From the NCBI RefSeq assembly GCF_009712475.1, contig NZ_VCJO01000003.1, positions 62,001 to 126,000 of the forward strand: a stretch of DNA of 64,000 nt, read 5' to 3'. Positions 48,652 to 57,666 of the stretch are shown one piece after another. The notes below the pieces were generated by a model. That model worked only from the letters and a program-made list of their open reading frames with translations, had not been told where the DNA came from and did no database searches. Each line of letters begins with the position of its first letter. Within the stretch, counting starts at the first letter, position 1. Made by a program: the position numbers and the translations under genes. The DNA comes from Micromonospora sp. CP22. Its GTDB lineage: Bacteria; Actinomycetota; Actinomycetes; Mycobacteriales; Micromonosporaceae.

Positions 48652-50403
48652 ATGACCGACCAGGGGTTCGACGGCCCGGACGAGGGGGTGGGCCGGGTGC
48701 TGGGCACCGCCGACGCCACTCCCCTACAGTTCTGGACGGCGGTCTCCCCGGGCAGCTACCTCCAGCTTGACGACGTGGTGGTGACCCGGCGGGAGCTGCC
48801 CGACCGGGAGCCGGTGACGATCGCCGGGGTCGTCACCCAGGTCCGGGCGCGGCACGAGGGTGCGCAGTTCGACTCCGACGTGTTCGCCATCGCCGACGGC
48901 ACCCTCCCGGCGCAGGTGCAGGAAGCCGCCGAGATCACCACCACCCGGGTCGACCCCGAGTTCTACGTGCCGCCGCAGCCGGGTGCCGTGGTGCACCGGG
49001 CGGAGGGCGACGCCCGGGCCCGCGCGTTGCACTTCGACCGAATGGAACGGCGCATCCCGATGGGCACCGGCCGGGACGGCGTTCCGGTCTACCTGAACGC
49101 CGACTTCCTCGACGGCAGCCGGGGCGCGCACGTGTCGATCTCCGGCATCTCCGGGGTCGCCACCAAGACCAGTTTCGCCACCTTCCTGCTCTACTCGGTG
49201 TTCCGTTCCGGGCAGCTCGGCGGCGACGCGGTCAACGCCAAGGCGCTGATCTTCAACGTCAAGGGTGAGGACCTACTCTTCCTCGACCATCCGAACGCCC
49301 GGCTCGACGACGCGACCCGGGCCGCGTACGCCCGGCTGGGCCTGGTCGCCGACGCCTTCCCCGACGTACGGGTCTACGCGCCGCCACGGGTCAACGACTC
49401 GTCCGGCACGCCGGACGTGAGCAGCCGGCTCACCGGGGTGGACAGCTTCTACTGGACGCTCACCGAGTTCTGCGCCGACCGTCTCCTGCCGTACGTCTTC
49501 GCCGACGCCGACGACGAACGGCAGCAGTACACGATGGTGGTCCACTCCGTCGCCGCTCACCTGGCCCGGTACGCCCAACCCGCCGACGGCGGCGTCAGCA
49601 TCGACGGCGTCCGCCTGGGCAGCTACGGCGACCTGGTCGACCACATCGTCGAGCAGCTCAGCGACGACGAGACCCGGGGCGACTGGGCGGGCAGCGCGGT
49701 CGGTCTGGGCACGGTCAACGCCTTCGCCCGCCGGCTGATCGGCAGCAAGAAGGACCTGTCCCGGCTCATTCGCGGCGACCTGGCCACCCGCCGCCCGCAC
49801 AGCATCAACACCTCGGAGAGCGCCCAGCTCACCGTCGTCGACCTGCACAACCTGCCGGATCGGGCGCAGCGTTTCGTGGTCGGTGTGACGCTCAAGAGCG
49901 AGTTCGAGCGCAAGGAGAAGTCCGGCACGGCCCGGCCGCTGCTCTTCGTCGTGCTCGACGAGTTGAACAAGTACGCCCCGCGCGAGGGTTCCTCCCCGAT
50001 CAAGGAGGTGCTGCTCGACATCGCCGAGCGGGGCCGCTCGCTCGGGGTGATCCTGATCGGTGCCCAGCAGACCGCCAGCGAGGTGGAGCGCCGCATCGTC
50101 ACCAACTCGGCCATCCGGGTGGTGGGCCGGCTGGATCCGGCCGAGGCGTCCCGCCCGGAGTACGGCTTCCTCCCGCCCGCCCAGCGACAACGCGCGCTGC
50201 TGGCCAAGCCGGGCACGATGTTCGTCAACCAGCCGGACATCCCGGTGCCGCTCTGCCTGGAGTTCCCGTTCCCTGCCTGGGCGACGCGGGTCTCCGAGGC
50301 GGGGGCCGCGCCGTCGCAGACCCTGCGTTCGATCACCCAGTCCGCCGACCCGTTCGCGGTGGTCGGGTCCGGCGGCGGCACCGACGACGACATTCCGTTC
50401 TAG
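48652..50403 (+). CDS. herA: HerA-type ATPase (DNA end-resection translocase)
   Basis: A 583-residue HerA/FtsK-superfamily ATPase. The N-terminal HAS-barrel spans about 38-100, followed by a P-loop variant SGISGVATKT (Lys172-Thr173) and a Walker B strand LLFVVLDELNKYAP near residue 430-440; later LIGAQQTASEVERRIVTNS resembles the HerA sensor/arginine region. HerA hexamers pump duplex DNA and work with the nuclease NurA. The P-loop GxxGxxxKT is unusual but keeps the Lys-Thr pair. It heads an operon with sbcD 20 bases downstream, then sbcC, a NurA-like gene and a spermidine-synthase-like gene. Role in double-strand-break end processing inferred from family and context. Confidence 0.8.
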   Translation: MTDQGFDGPDEGVGRVLGTADATPLQFWTAVSPGSYLQLDDVVVTRRELPDREPVTIAGVVTQVRARHEGAQFDSDVFAIADGTLPAQVQEAAEITTTRVDPEFYVPPQPGAVVHRAEGDARARALHFDRMERRIPMGTGRDGVPVYLNADFLDGSRGAHVSISGISGVATKTSFATFLLYSVFRSGQLGGDAVNAKALIFNVKGEDLLFLDHPNARLDDATRAAYARLGLVADAFPDVRVYAPPRVNDSSGTPDVSSRLTGVDSFYWTLTEFCADRLLPYVFADADDERQQYTMVVHSVAAHLARYAQPADGGVSIDGVRLGSYGDLVDHIVEQLSDDETRGDWAGSAVGLGTVNAFARRLIGSKKDLSRLIRGDLATRRPHSINTSESAQLTVVDLHNLPDRAQRFVVGVTLKSEFERKEKSGTARPLLFVVLDELNKYAPREGSSPIKEVLLDIAERGRSLGVILIGAQQTASEVERRIVTNSAIRVVGRLDPAEASRPEYGFLPPAQRQRALLAKPGTMFVNQPDIPVPLCLEFPFPAWATRVSEAGAAPSQTLRSITQSADPFAVVGSGGGTDDDIPF

Positions 50404-50423
50404 CCCCGGGGTGGGATGACAGC

Positions 50424-51572
50424 ATGAAGATCCTGCACACCTCCGACTGGCACGTGGGCAAGGTCCTCAAGGGGCAGTCGCGGGCCGAGGAGCACAAGCA
50501 GGTGCTGGCCGAGGTCATCGACATCGCCCGGCGGGAACAGCCCGACCTGGTCGTCATCGCCGGTGACCTCTACGACACTGCGGCACCGACCCCGGAGGCG
50601 ACCCGCCTGGTCACCCGGGCGTTGACCGCGCTGCGCCGCACCGGCGCAGACGTGGTGGCGATCGGCGGCAACCACGACAACGGCCCGGCCCTGGACGCGC
50701 TACGGCCGTGGGCCGAGGCGGCCGGCATCACCCTGCGCGGCGGCGTACGGGAGGATCCGGCCGAACACGTCATCGACGGCACCACCGCCGGTGGGGAGCG
50801 TTGGCGGCTGGTCGCGTTGCCGTTCCTGTCTCAGCGGTACGCGATACGCGCGGTGGAGATGTACGAGCTGACCGCCGCCGAGACCACCCAGACGTACGCC
50901 GACCATCTGGGCCGCATCCTCGCCCGGCTGGCCGAGGGTTTCGACGAGCCGGACCGGGTGCACCTGGTCACCGCCCACCTCACGGTGGTCGGCGCGGCCA
51001 CCGGCGGCGGCGAGCGGGACGCGCACACCATCATGGGGTACGCGGTGCCCGCCTCGGTCTTTCCCGGCACCGCCCACTACGTGGCGCTCGGGCACCTGCA
51101 CCGCTCCCAACGGGTGCAGGGGCCGTGCCCGATCCGCTACAGCGGCGCTCCTCTCGCGGTGGACTTCGGCGAGCAGGAGAACGTCCCGGCGGTGACCCTG
51201 GTCGAGGTCACCGCGACGACGGCGGCGCGCATCCGCGAGGAACCGGTGACCTCGGCGACCGCCCTGCGCACCGTACGCGGCACCCTCGCCCAGCTCGCCG
51301 AGATCACCCCGCCCGAGGGTTGGCTGCGGGTGTACGTGCGCGAGCAGCCCCGCGCCGGCCTGCGGGAGGAGGTGCAGCAGTTGCTTCCCCGCGCCCTGGA
51401 GATCCGGATCGATCCGGAGCTGGTGCCGGCTCCCGGCACCGGCACCCGGGTGGCCCAACGCTCCGGCCGCTCACCCCGCCAGTTGTTCGCCGACTACCTG
51501 GACAGCCGGGGGCACGCCGACGAGGACGTCCGGCAACTCTTCGACGAGCTGCTCGAGGAGGTCGATCACTGA
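50424..51572 (+). CDS. sbcD: Exonuclease SbcD (Mre11-type subunit)
   Basis: A 382-residue metallophosphoesterase nuclease. Phosphoesterase motifs: SDWHVGK (Asp8, His10), GDLYD (Asp48), GNHDN (Asn83, His84), TAHLTV and GHLHRSQ. With SbcC it trims DNA ends, hairpins and protein-blocked ends in an ATP- and Mn-dependent way. Its stop shares one base with the sbcC ATG (TGATG). Directly follows herA. Confidence 0.96.
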   Translation: MKILHTSDWHVGKVLKGQSRAEEHKQVLAEVIDIARREQPDLVVIAGDLYDTAAPTPEATRLVTRALTALRRTGADVVAIGGNHDNGPALDALRPWAEAAGITLRGGVREDPAEHVIDGTTAGGERWRLVALPFLSQRYAIRAVEMYELTAAETTQTYADHLGRILARLAEGFDEPDRVHLVTAHLTVVGAATGGGERDAHTIMGYAVPASVFPGTAHYVALGHLHRSQRVQGPCPIRYSGAPLAVDFGEQENVPAVTLVEVTATTAARIREEPVTSATALRTVRGTLAQLAEITPPEGWLRVYVREQPRAGLREEVQQLLPRALEIRIDPELVPAPGTGTRVAQRSGRSPRQLFADYLDSRGHADEDVRQLFDELLEEVDH

Positions 51573-54046
51573 TGCGACCGATGCGGCTGGACCTGGCCGG
51601 TTTCACCGTCTTCCGCGACGCCGCCACGATCGACTTCACCGACGCGGATTTCTTCGCCCTGGTCGGGCCGACCGGTTCCGGCAAGTCGACTGTGCTCGAC
51701 GCGATCTGCTTCGCGCTCTACGGCACGGTGCCCCGCTGGGGCGGCACGCGCGGGCTGGGCAACGCGCTCGCCCCGTCGGCCACCGAGGCACGGGTTCGGC
51801 TGGTCTTCGAGTCCGCCGGGGCCCGGTACGTCGCCACCAGGGTGGTGCGTCGGGACGGCCGGGGCAATGTCAAGACCGCCGGTGCCGGGTTGCAGCTGAT
51901 GCCGGAGGGGTTCGACGTCACCAAGTTGGACACCGGGCTCAGTCCGGAGGATCTCGGCGAGGTGGTCGCCGGCACACCGGCGGAGATGGACGCCGCCGTG
52001 CTGGCGGCGGTCGGTCTGCCGTACGAGCAGTTCACCAGCTGTGTGGTGCTGCCGCAGGGCCAGTTCGCCGACTTCCTGCACGCCCGCCCGGCCACCCGGC
52101 AACAGATCCTGGTCAACCTGCTCGGGCTCGGCGTGTACGAGCAGGTGCAGCAGCGGGCCACGACCCGGGCCGGGCAGGCGGAGGCGAAGCTGGAGACGGT
52201 CGACCAGTTGCTCGCCGGGTTGACCGACATCGACGACGCCGCGCTGGAACAGGCCGCCGGTCAGGTGGACCGGATGCGGAAGCTGGCCGAGGCGGTGACC
52301 GCCGCCGTACCGGAGCTGGCGGCGGCGCGTGCGACGGTCACGGAGGCCACCGCGGCGCTGGCCACGCTCGACGCCGAACTGGCCCGGTTGGACGAGGTGC
52401 GCGCACCGGACGGGGTCGCCGAGGTGGCCTTGGCGGTGGTTGAGGCGCGCGCCGCGGCCGACGCGGCGGCGGCCGCGGTGTCGCTGGCCGAGGAACGTGA
52501 GGAGAAGCTACGCGGCGAGCTGACCGCCGCCGGTGACGAGAGCGCCCTGCGGATGCTGCTGCGGGCGTACGCCGACCGGGAGCAGCTCGGTGACCACGCG
52601 GAGCGGGTCCGCGCCGGGGTGGACGCGGCCGAGGTCGAGCACGACACGGCGGTGCGGGCGTTGGCCGAGGCGCAGGCGGCGGCCGAACGCGCCGAGGCGG
52701 AGCTGGCGGCGGCGTTCCAGGCACACGAGGAGGCGAAGACCGCCGACCAGGCGACGGCGTTGCGGGCCCATCTCACCGCCGGGGAGGTCTGCCCGGTCTG
52801 TGAGCAGACGGTGGCCGAGGTGCCGCCGATTCCGGCCGGTTCGGCGGTGACCCGGGCGGTGGCGGCCGGCAAGGCGGCCCGCGCGGCGAGCGAGGCGGCC
52901 CGGAAGGTCGTCGCCGAGCGGGACGCCGCCGCGCGGGACCTGGAGCGGGTGCTGCTGCGGGCCCGTACCGAACACGACGGGCTCCGGGCCCGCCTGGCGA
53001 CGCTGGACGAGCAGCTCGCGGGCGCGGCCACCGTCGAGGCGCTGCGGTCGCGGCTGGCGGAGTTGGCCCGGCTGCGGCAGGAACTGGACGAGGCGACCAC
53101 CGCGGTCCGGGCCGGGCGGGACGCGGCCCGGCGGGCCCGGGGGGCGGTGGAGGCGGCGCAGGAACGGCTTCGGGCGGCGTGGCGACGGTTCGACGACACC
53201 CGCGACGCGGTGGCCCGGTTCGGGCCGCCCGCCACCGACCGCGAGGACGTCGCCGCCGCCTGGACCACGTTGGCCGAATGGGCGCAGGATCAGGCGCACC
53301 GCCGCCGGTCGGAGCGGGCCGGGTTGGCCACCGCCGTGACCGAGGCCGAGTCGGCGGCCGACGCGGTGGCGGACCGGATCGCCGGCATCTTCGCCGACGC
53401 CGGGTTGCCCGCCCCCGACGATCCGGTCCGCGCCGCCACCGTCGCCGTGGAGCGGGCCGAGGCGGAGCTGCGTCGGCTGACCGAGCGGCGCGAGCAGGCC
53501 GGGGCGTTGCGGGAGCAGCGGGCCGAGCACGAACGCGAGGCGCGGGTGGCGCGGGCGTTGGCGGGGCACCTGCGCGCCAACAACTTCGAGCGGTGGCTGC
53601 TGGCCGAGGCGCTGGATCTGCTGGTCGACGGGGCGTCGGGGATTCTGCGGGAACTCTCCGGCGGCCAGTACGACCTGGTCCACGACAAGGGCGAGTTCTT
53701 CGTGGTCGACCACCACGACGCCGGGCTGCGTCGCGGGGTGCGGACGCTCTCCGGCGGGGAGACCTTCCAGGCGTCGCTGGCGTTGGCGTTGGCGCTGTCG
53801 GAACAGTTGGCGGGGATGTCCACCACCGCCGCCAGCCTGGAGTCGATCGTGTTGGACGAGGGTTTCGGCACTCTCGACGCGGCCACCCTCGACACCGTCG
53901 CCGCCACCCTGGAGAACCTCGCCGCCCGGGGTGACCGCATGGTCGGCGTGGTCACCCACGTGCCGGCGTTGGCCGAACGCATCCCGGTCCGCTTCGAGGT
54001 GCACAAGGACGCCCGCTCGGCCCGGGTGGAACGGGTCGGCCGGTGA
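51572..54046 (+). CDS. sbcC: Exonuclease SbcC (Rad50-type SMC ATPase)
   Basis: An 824-residue SMC-type ATPase. N-terminal Walker A GPTGSGKST (32-40), long alanine/glutamate/arginine-rich coiled coils on both sides of a zinc hook CPVC (Cys407, Cys410), then ABC signature RTLSGGETFQ and Walker B IVLDEGFGTLD at the C-terminus. It clamps DNA and drives SbcD. Start at the TGATG junction with sbcD. Shorter than E. coli SbcC (about 1050), as usual in actinomycetes. Confidence 0.96.
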   Translation: MRPMRLDLAGFTVFRDAATIDFTDADFFALVGPTGSGKSTVLDAICFALYGTVPRWGGTRGLGNALAPSATEARVRLVFESAGARYVATRVVRRDGRGNVKTAGAGLQLMPEGFDVTKLDTGLSPEDLGEVVAGTPAEMDAAVLAAVGLPYEQFTSCVVLPQGQFADFLHARPATRQQILVNLLGLGVYEQVQQRATTRAGQAEAKLETVDQLLAGLTDIDDAALEQAAGQVDRMRKLAEAVTAAVPELAAARATVTEATAALATLDAELARLDEVRAPDGVAEVALAVVEARAAADAAAAAVSLAEEREEKLRGELTAAGDESALRMLLRAYADREQLGDHAERVRAGVDAAEVEHDTAVRALAEAQAAAERAEAELAAAFQAHEEAKTADQATALRAHLTAGEVCPVCEQTVAEVPPIPAGSAVTRAVAAGKAARAASEAARKVVAERDAAARDLERVLLRARTEHDGLRARLATLDEQLAGAATVEALRSRLAELARLRQELDEATTAVRAGRDAARRARGAVEAAQERLRAAWRRFDDTRDAVARFGPPATDREDVAAAWTTLAEWAQDQAHRRRSERAGLATAVTEAESAADAVADRIAGIFADAGLPAPDDPVRAATVAVERAEAELRRLTERREQAGALREQRAEHEREARVARALAGHLRANNFERWLLAEALDLLVDGASGILRELSGGQYDLVHDKGEFFVVDHHDAGLRRGVRTLSGGETFQASLALALALSEQLAGMSTTAASLESIVLDEGFGTLDAATLDTVAATLENLAARGDRMVGVVTHVPALAERIPVRFEVHKDARSARVERVGR

Positions 54047-54053
54047 TGCGGTC

Positions 54054-55022
54054 GTGAGCCGGTTCTTCGTCGACGCCTGGGATCCGGGCTTCGGTACCTC
54101 GTTCGAGGCGTCACCGGCCGGACCGGCCGCTCCGAGCAGCGCGCAGGTCGAGGCGGAGCACGAGTTTCCGGTGGTGGACTGGCGGGCGATCGGCCCCCGG
54201 GCGGGGGTTCGGGCGCCGGACGTGGTGCTGCTGGTCGACGGGGTACGCCGGATCGACGCCAGCATCTGGACGGCCGAGGAGGACGGCGGCTCGTTTCCCG
54301 GGCTGGCCGCCTCCTACGCCGCCGGGGTGGTGCGGTGCGACCTGGACCGGGGTGCCGCCCAACTGGCCGGTGCCACGGTGGCACGCGGTCTGTTCACCGC
54401 CAGCCCGTCGGCGACCGACGTGGTCGCCGGCAACGTCCGCTACCCGGTGCACCGGGTCAGTGGCAGCGGCGAGCTGGCCAAACTCCCGGCGGCGGTGCAG
54501 GGGCCGTTGACCGCCCTGGAGGTGCAGGTGTCGGCCGCCGCGCGTACCGACGACGACCTGCTGGTGGTGGACGGGCCGTTGCGGAACCGGCGGCAGTTGC
54601 CCCGCACGCTCGGTTACATCAAGACCCAGCACAGCCAGTACCTCGACGCCCGACTCACCGCCGTGGTCACCGGTCTTCCGCCGGGGCACCGTTCGCCGGT
54701 GTTCCGGCTCGGTACCGCCTGGGGTGGCTGGTCGTGGTATCTGCGGCTGCCGGTGGCGGCGGGTGCGCCGTGGGCGGGCATCGTACGGCTGGAGTGCTCC
54801 GCCGACCTGGAGATCGCCGAGGCGGTGCGGTTGGCGGACCTGTCGCTGGTCACCCTGCCCCGGTTCGCCTCCAGCCCGTACAAGGACCCCCGGGCCCCGC
54901 AGAACCTGATCCCGATCGCCGGGCTGGAACGGTTGCTGCGTTCCCGGTTGGGCGACGCGCGACTGCTGCATCGAGCGCTGACCGCCGCCGCCCGCGCCGC
55001 CGCCGCTCGGGCGGGCCGCTGA
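54054..55022 (+). CDS. nurA: NurA-domain nuclease
   Basis: A 322-residue protein with NurA features: first acidic motif VVLLVDGVRRID (Asp62), second VVDGPL (Asp173), GYIKTQHSQYL (187-197), and a C-terminal PRAPQNLIPIAGLERLLRSRLGD block near 279-301 typical of NurA nucleases. NurA is an RNase-H-like, Mn-dependent 5'-3' exonuclease that works inside a HerA hexamer. The GTG at 54054 lies seven bases after the sbcC stop; no strong ribosome site, which suggests coupling. Its stop abuts the next ATG. Catalysis inferred from motifs. Confidence 0.78.
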   Translation: MSRFFVDAWDPGFGTSFEASPAGPAAPSSAQVEAEHEFPVVDWRAIGPRAGVRAPDVVLLVDGVRRIDASIWTAEEDGGSFPGLAASYAAGVVRCDLDRGAAQLAGATVARGLFTASPSATDVVAGNVRYPVHRVSGSGELAKLPAAVQGPLTALEVQVSAAARTDDDLLVVDGPLRNRRQLPRTLGYIKTQHSQYLDARLTAVVTGLPPGHRSPVFRLGTAWGGWSWYLRLPVAAGAPWAGIVRLECSADLEIAEAVRLADLSLVTLPRFASSPYKDPRAPQNLIPIAGLERLLRSRLGDARLLHRALTAAARAAAARAGR

Positions 55023-55880
55023 ATGGGCCGCCGACGCGACGCCGACCGGATCACCGAGCAGGTCGACACGGGGCTCGCCGAGTTGCTACCGGATCCGGAC
55101 CGGTCCGGTTCGTGGACGCTGCTGCTCGACGGCGCACCTCAGTCGCATGTGGACCTGACCGACCCGACGCACCTGGAGTTCGAGTACGTCCGCCGGTTGG
55201 CCGCCGTGATCGACCTGGTGGCCGCTCCGGGGGCGCCCCTGCGGGTGTTGCATCTGGGCGGCGGCGCGCTGACCCTGCCCCGCTATGTCGCCGCCACCCG
55301 CCCGGGCTCGACGCAGCGGGTGGTCGAGGTGGACAAGGCCCTGGTCGACCTGGTGCGACGGGCGTTGCCGTGGCGGGCCGACCCGCGCCTGAAGGTCCGC
55401 GTGGGCGACGCCCGAGCGGTGCTCGCCTCGTGCCGGGAGGCCAGCTACGACGTGGTGGTCGCCGACGTCTTCGCCGGTGCCCGGACCCCGGCCCGGCTGA
55501 CCTCGGTGGAGTACGCCGCCGAGGTGGCACGGGTGCTGCGTCCGGCGGGCTGGTACCTGGCCAACGTCGCCGACGGTCCACCGCTGCGCCACGCCCGGAG
55601 CCAGGTGGCCACCGTGCGGACGGTGCTGCCCAAGGCGTGTCTGGTCGCCGATGCCGGGGTGCTGCGGGGCCGGCGCTACGGCAATCTGGTGCTCGTCGCC
55701 GGTCGCCAGGACCCGCCGGTCGCCGCGCTGGCTCGCCGGGCCGCCGGTGACTGGTTCCCTGGTCGGGTGCTGTCCGACGCGGAACTCGACCGCTTCACCG
55801 GGGGTGCCTCCGTGGTACACGACGACGACGCGGTCGACTCGACGCCACCGCCGCCGGGGATTTTCTCCGTCCGACGTTGA
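55023..55880 (+). CDS. Spermidine-synthase-like methyltransferase-fold protein
   Basis: A 285-residue SpeE-like protein. Central Rossmann motifs VLHLGGGALTLPRYVAA, RVVEVDKALVDLVRR and VRVGDARAVL match spermidine synthases/SAM-binding proteins, and VVVADVFAGARTPARLTS replaces the usual catalytic D-S-TDP loop, so polyamine synthesis is doubtful. Actinobacteria carry many such fused or stand-alone SpeE-like proteins of unknown role. ATG directly follows the nurA stop (TGAATG), so it is the fifth gene of the herA-sbcD-sbcC-nurA transcript. A DNA-repair link is only by association. Confidence 0.78.
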   Translation: MGRRRDADRITEQVDTGLAELLPDPDRSGSWTLLLDGAPQSHVDLTDPTHLEFEYVRRLAAVIDLVAAPGAPLRVLHLGGGALTLPRYVAATRPGSTQRVVEVDKALVDLVRRALPWRADPRLKVRVGDARAVLASCREASYDVVVADVFAGARTPARLTSVEYAAEVARVLRPAGWYLANVADGPPLRHARSQVATVRTVLPKACLVADAGVLRGRRYGNLVLVAGRQDPPVAALARRAAGDWFPGRVLSDAELDRFTGGASVVHDDDAVDSTPPPPGIFSVRR

Positions 55881-56095
55881 TCCGTTCGGTGCCGCCCTCC
55901 GTACCAGTGAGCAGCCATGCCCGTGGGGGGACGGCTTTCTGTCCATGGACGTCGGAGGTCTGCATGCACGCACTGGCGGTCGGTTGGCAGGACGACCGGG
56001 TGCGGGTGGACTGGATGTCCGCCCGATCCCAGTCGCGGTCGACCACGTCCCCTCGTGGGGTCGACTCCCGGGCGGCGGCTCGCCAGAATAGCCCG

Positions 56096-56656
56096 GTGAC
56101 GCCGCGACCCACCCCTGGCCGCCACCAGGCTTCCACTACCGAAGCCGCACACTCGGACCAGTTGATCCGCACGCTCTACGCCGAACACGCCGGACCGCTG
56201 CTGATGTTCGTGATGCGGCTGACCGGCGGTGATCGGCAACGGGCCGAGGACATCGTCCAGGAGACGCTGCTGCGGGCTTGGCGCAACGCGCATCGGCTGG
56301 GCACGCAGGGACAGGGGTCGCTACGGCCCTGGCTGGTGACGGTGGCGCGACGCATCGCCATCGACGAGCACCGCAGCGAGCAGGCCCGTCCGGCCGAGAC
56401 GTACGACCGGGACCTGACCGCGTTCGCCGAGGCCGACAGCACCGACCGGGTGCTGCGGTCGATGACGGTGGCGGACGCGCTGCGAACGTTGAGTCAGTCG
56501 CACCGGGAGATCCTGGTGGCGACGTACTTCCGGGGCCGGACGGTGCCGGAGGCGGCCGAGGAACTCGGTCTGCCACTGGGCACCGCGAAGTCGCGGGTCT
56601 ACTACGCGCTGCGCGCGCTGCGCACAGCTCTGCAGGAGAGGGGGGTGACGGAATGA
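56096..56656 (+). CDS. ECF RNA polymerase sigma factor
   Basis: A 186-residue ECF sigma factor. Region 2 has RAEDIVQETLLRAWRNAH and region 4 SHREILVATYFRGRTVPEAA-type sequence followed by LPLGTAKSRVYYALRAL. Similar in layout to SigL/SigK-type systems with a zinc anti-sigma. GTG start at 56096; the 215 bases upstream contain no gene and no promoter I can name. The stop overlaps the anti-sigma ATG (ATGA), so both are coexpressed in fixed ratio. Confidence 0.9.
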   Translation: MTPRPTPGRHQASTTEAAHSDQLIRTLYAEHAGPLLMFVMRLTGGDRQRAEDIVQETLLRAWRNAHRLGTQGQGSLRPWLVTVARRIAIDEHRSEQARPAETYDRDLTAFAEADSTDRVLRSMTVADALRTLSQSHREILVATYFRGRTVPEAAEELGLPLGTAKSRVYYALRALRTALQERGVTE

Positions 56657-57429
56657 GCCGGGTTGACCACATGGACGTCGCCGCGTACGCGCTCGGCGTG
56701 CTTGACGAACAGGACATGGAGCGGTTCGAGGAACACCTCGCGACCTGCTGGGCCTGTGCCGCCGAGCTGGAGACGATGGTGCCGGTGGTCGGGCTGCTCT
56801 CCGACATCGACGAGGGGTCGATCACGGCGCTGGAGCAGACCCACACGGATCCGGTCCTGCTGGATCGAACGCTTGTGGCGTTGCGTACGCACCGTCGACG
56901 GGCCCGGTTCCGGCAGGTCCTCGCGACCGCGGCGGCCGTCGTGGTGTTCGGTGGGTTGACCGGTGTCGTGTTCAGCAACCTCACCGACAGCAGCTCGGCA
57001 CCGCCGATCGCCGGGCCGACCACGGCTCCGGTGGACCCACCGACCGACCGCCCCGGAAACCCCAGCGGTCCCAACCTCGGTGGCAACGAGCAGGAAGGCG
57101 CCCAGATCGACGTCACCGACGCGACGACCGGCGTACGGGCGACCTTCTTCCTCATCTCGAAGGACTTCGGCACCAAGATGGACTTCAGCCTGAGCAGGTT
57201 GCCCGGGCCGCGCACCTGCCGACTGGTGGTGGTGCGTGACGACGGTTCCACCGAGGTCGTCTCCACCTGGTTGGTGCCGGACGGCGGGTACGGCACCAAC
57301 AGCAACGGGCAGTTGCTCGCCCTGTCGGCCGCCACGTCGACGAAGCTGGACAAGATCAAGCACTTCGAGGTGCAGGAGGTCGACTCGCGGGGAGCCACGG
57401 ACACTCTGGTGACCATCCCCACGGCCTGA
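56653..57429 (+). CDS. Membrane anti-sigma factor with zinc-binding domain
   Basis: A 258-residue anti-sigma factor. N-terminal ZAS motif HxxxCxxC as HLATCWAC (His28, Cys32, Cys35), a transmembrane helix at about 89-108, a Pro/Thr-rich extracytoplasmic linker and an RskA-like C-terminal beta domain. It would hold the upstream sigma factor at the membrane until a thiol-oxidation or envelope signal releases it. Coupled to the sigma gene by a four-base overlap; a perfect hairpin follows. Confidence 0.88.
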   Translation: MSRVDHMDVAAYALGVLDEQDMERFEEHLATCWACAAELETMVPVVGLLSDIDEGSITALEQTHTDPVLLDRTLVALRTHRRRARFRQVLATAAAVVVFGGLTGVVFSNLTDSSSAPPIAGPTTAPVDPPTDRPGNPSGPNLGGNEQEGAQIDVTDATTGVRATFFLISKDFGTKMDFSLSRLPGPRTCRLVVVRDDGSTEVVSTWLVPDGGYGTNSNGQLLALSAATSTKLDKIKHFEVQEVDSRGATDTLVTIPTA

Positions 57430-57440
57430 TCCGCGTCCAC

Positions 57441-57472
57441 GATGGCCCGCCTCGGTACCGAGGCGGGCCATC
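57441..57472. terminator. Perfect 32-base palindromic terminator
   Basis: 57441-57456 and 57457-57472 are exact complements (GATGGCCCGCCTCGGT arm), 11 bases after the anti-sigma stop. Confidence 0.8.
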
Positions 57473-57581
57473 GTCGTCTCGACGGTGACCGCCCCGACCC
57501 GGGATAGCTTGGCTGTCACCGCCCGGACCTGGGGATACGGACTCATACGGACAGAGGGGCCAGGCGGTTCAATAGATTCCT

Positions 57582-57647
57582 GTGAACTTGCCCACCGTTT
57601 CCGATTCAACCTTGACAGCGCTCGCCCCGTATTTCCCGGTGAACTTG
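57582..57647 (+). promoter_or_regulatory. Lipoprotein promoter region with paired GTGAACTTG words
   Basis: GTGAACTTG occurs at 57582-57590 and 57639-57647, 57 bases apart, before the lipoprotein start at 57667; a CTTGACA/TGTCAAG inverted pair (57611-57617, 57646-57652) overlaps. TGAAC is a common ECF -35 core, but no matching -10 is evident. Confidence 0.3.
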
Positions 57648-57666
57648 TCAAGTATGAGGAGGGCAC

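Noticed and set aside
52261..53268. 335-residue Ser/Arg/Ala-rich frame antisense to sbcC coiled coil
   Set aside because: Low-complexity complement of the coiled-coil codons.
54335..55750. 471-residue plus-strand frame over nurA and the SpeE-like gene
   Set aside because: Arg/Gly/Pro-rich shadow in the third frame of two better-supported genes.
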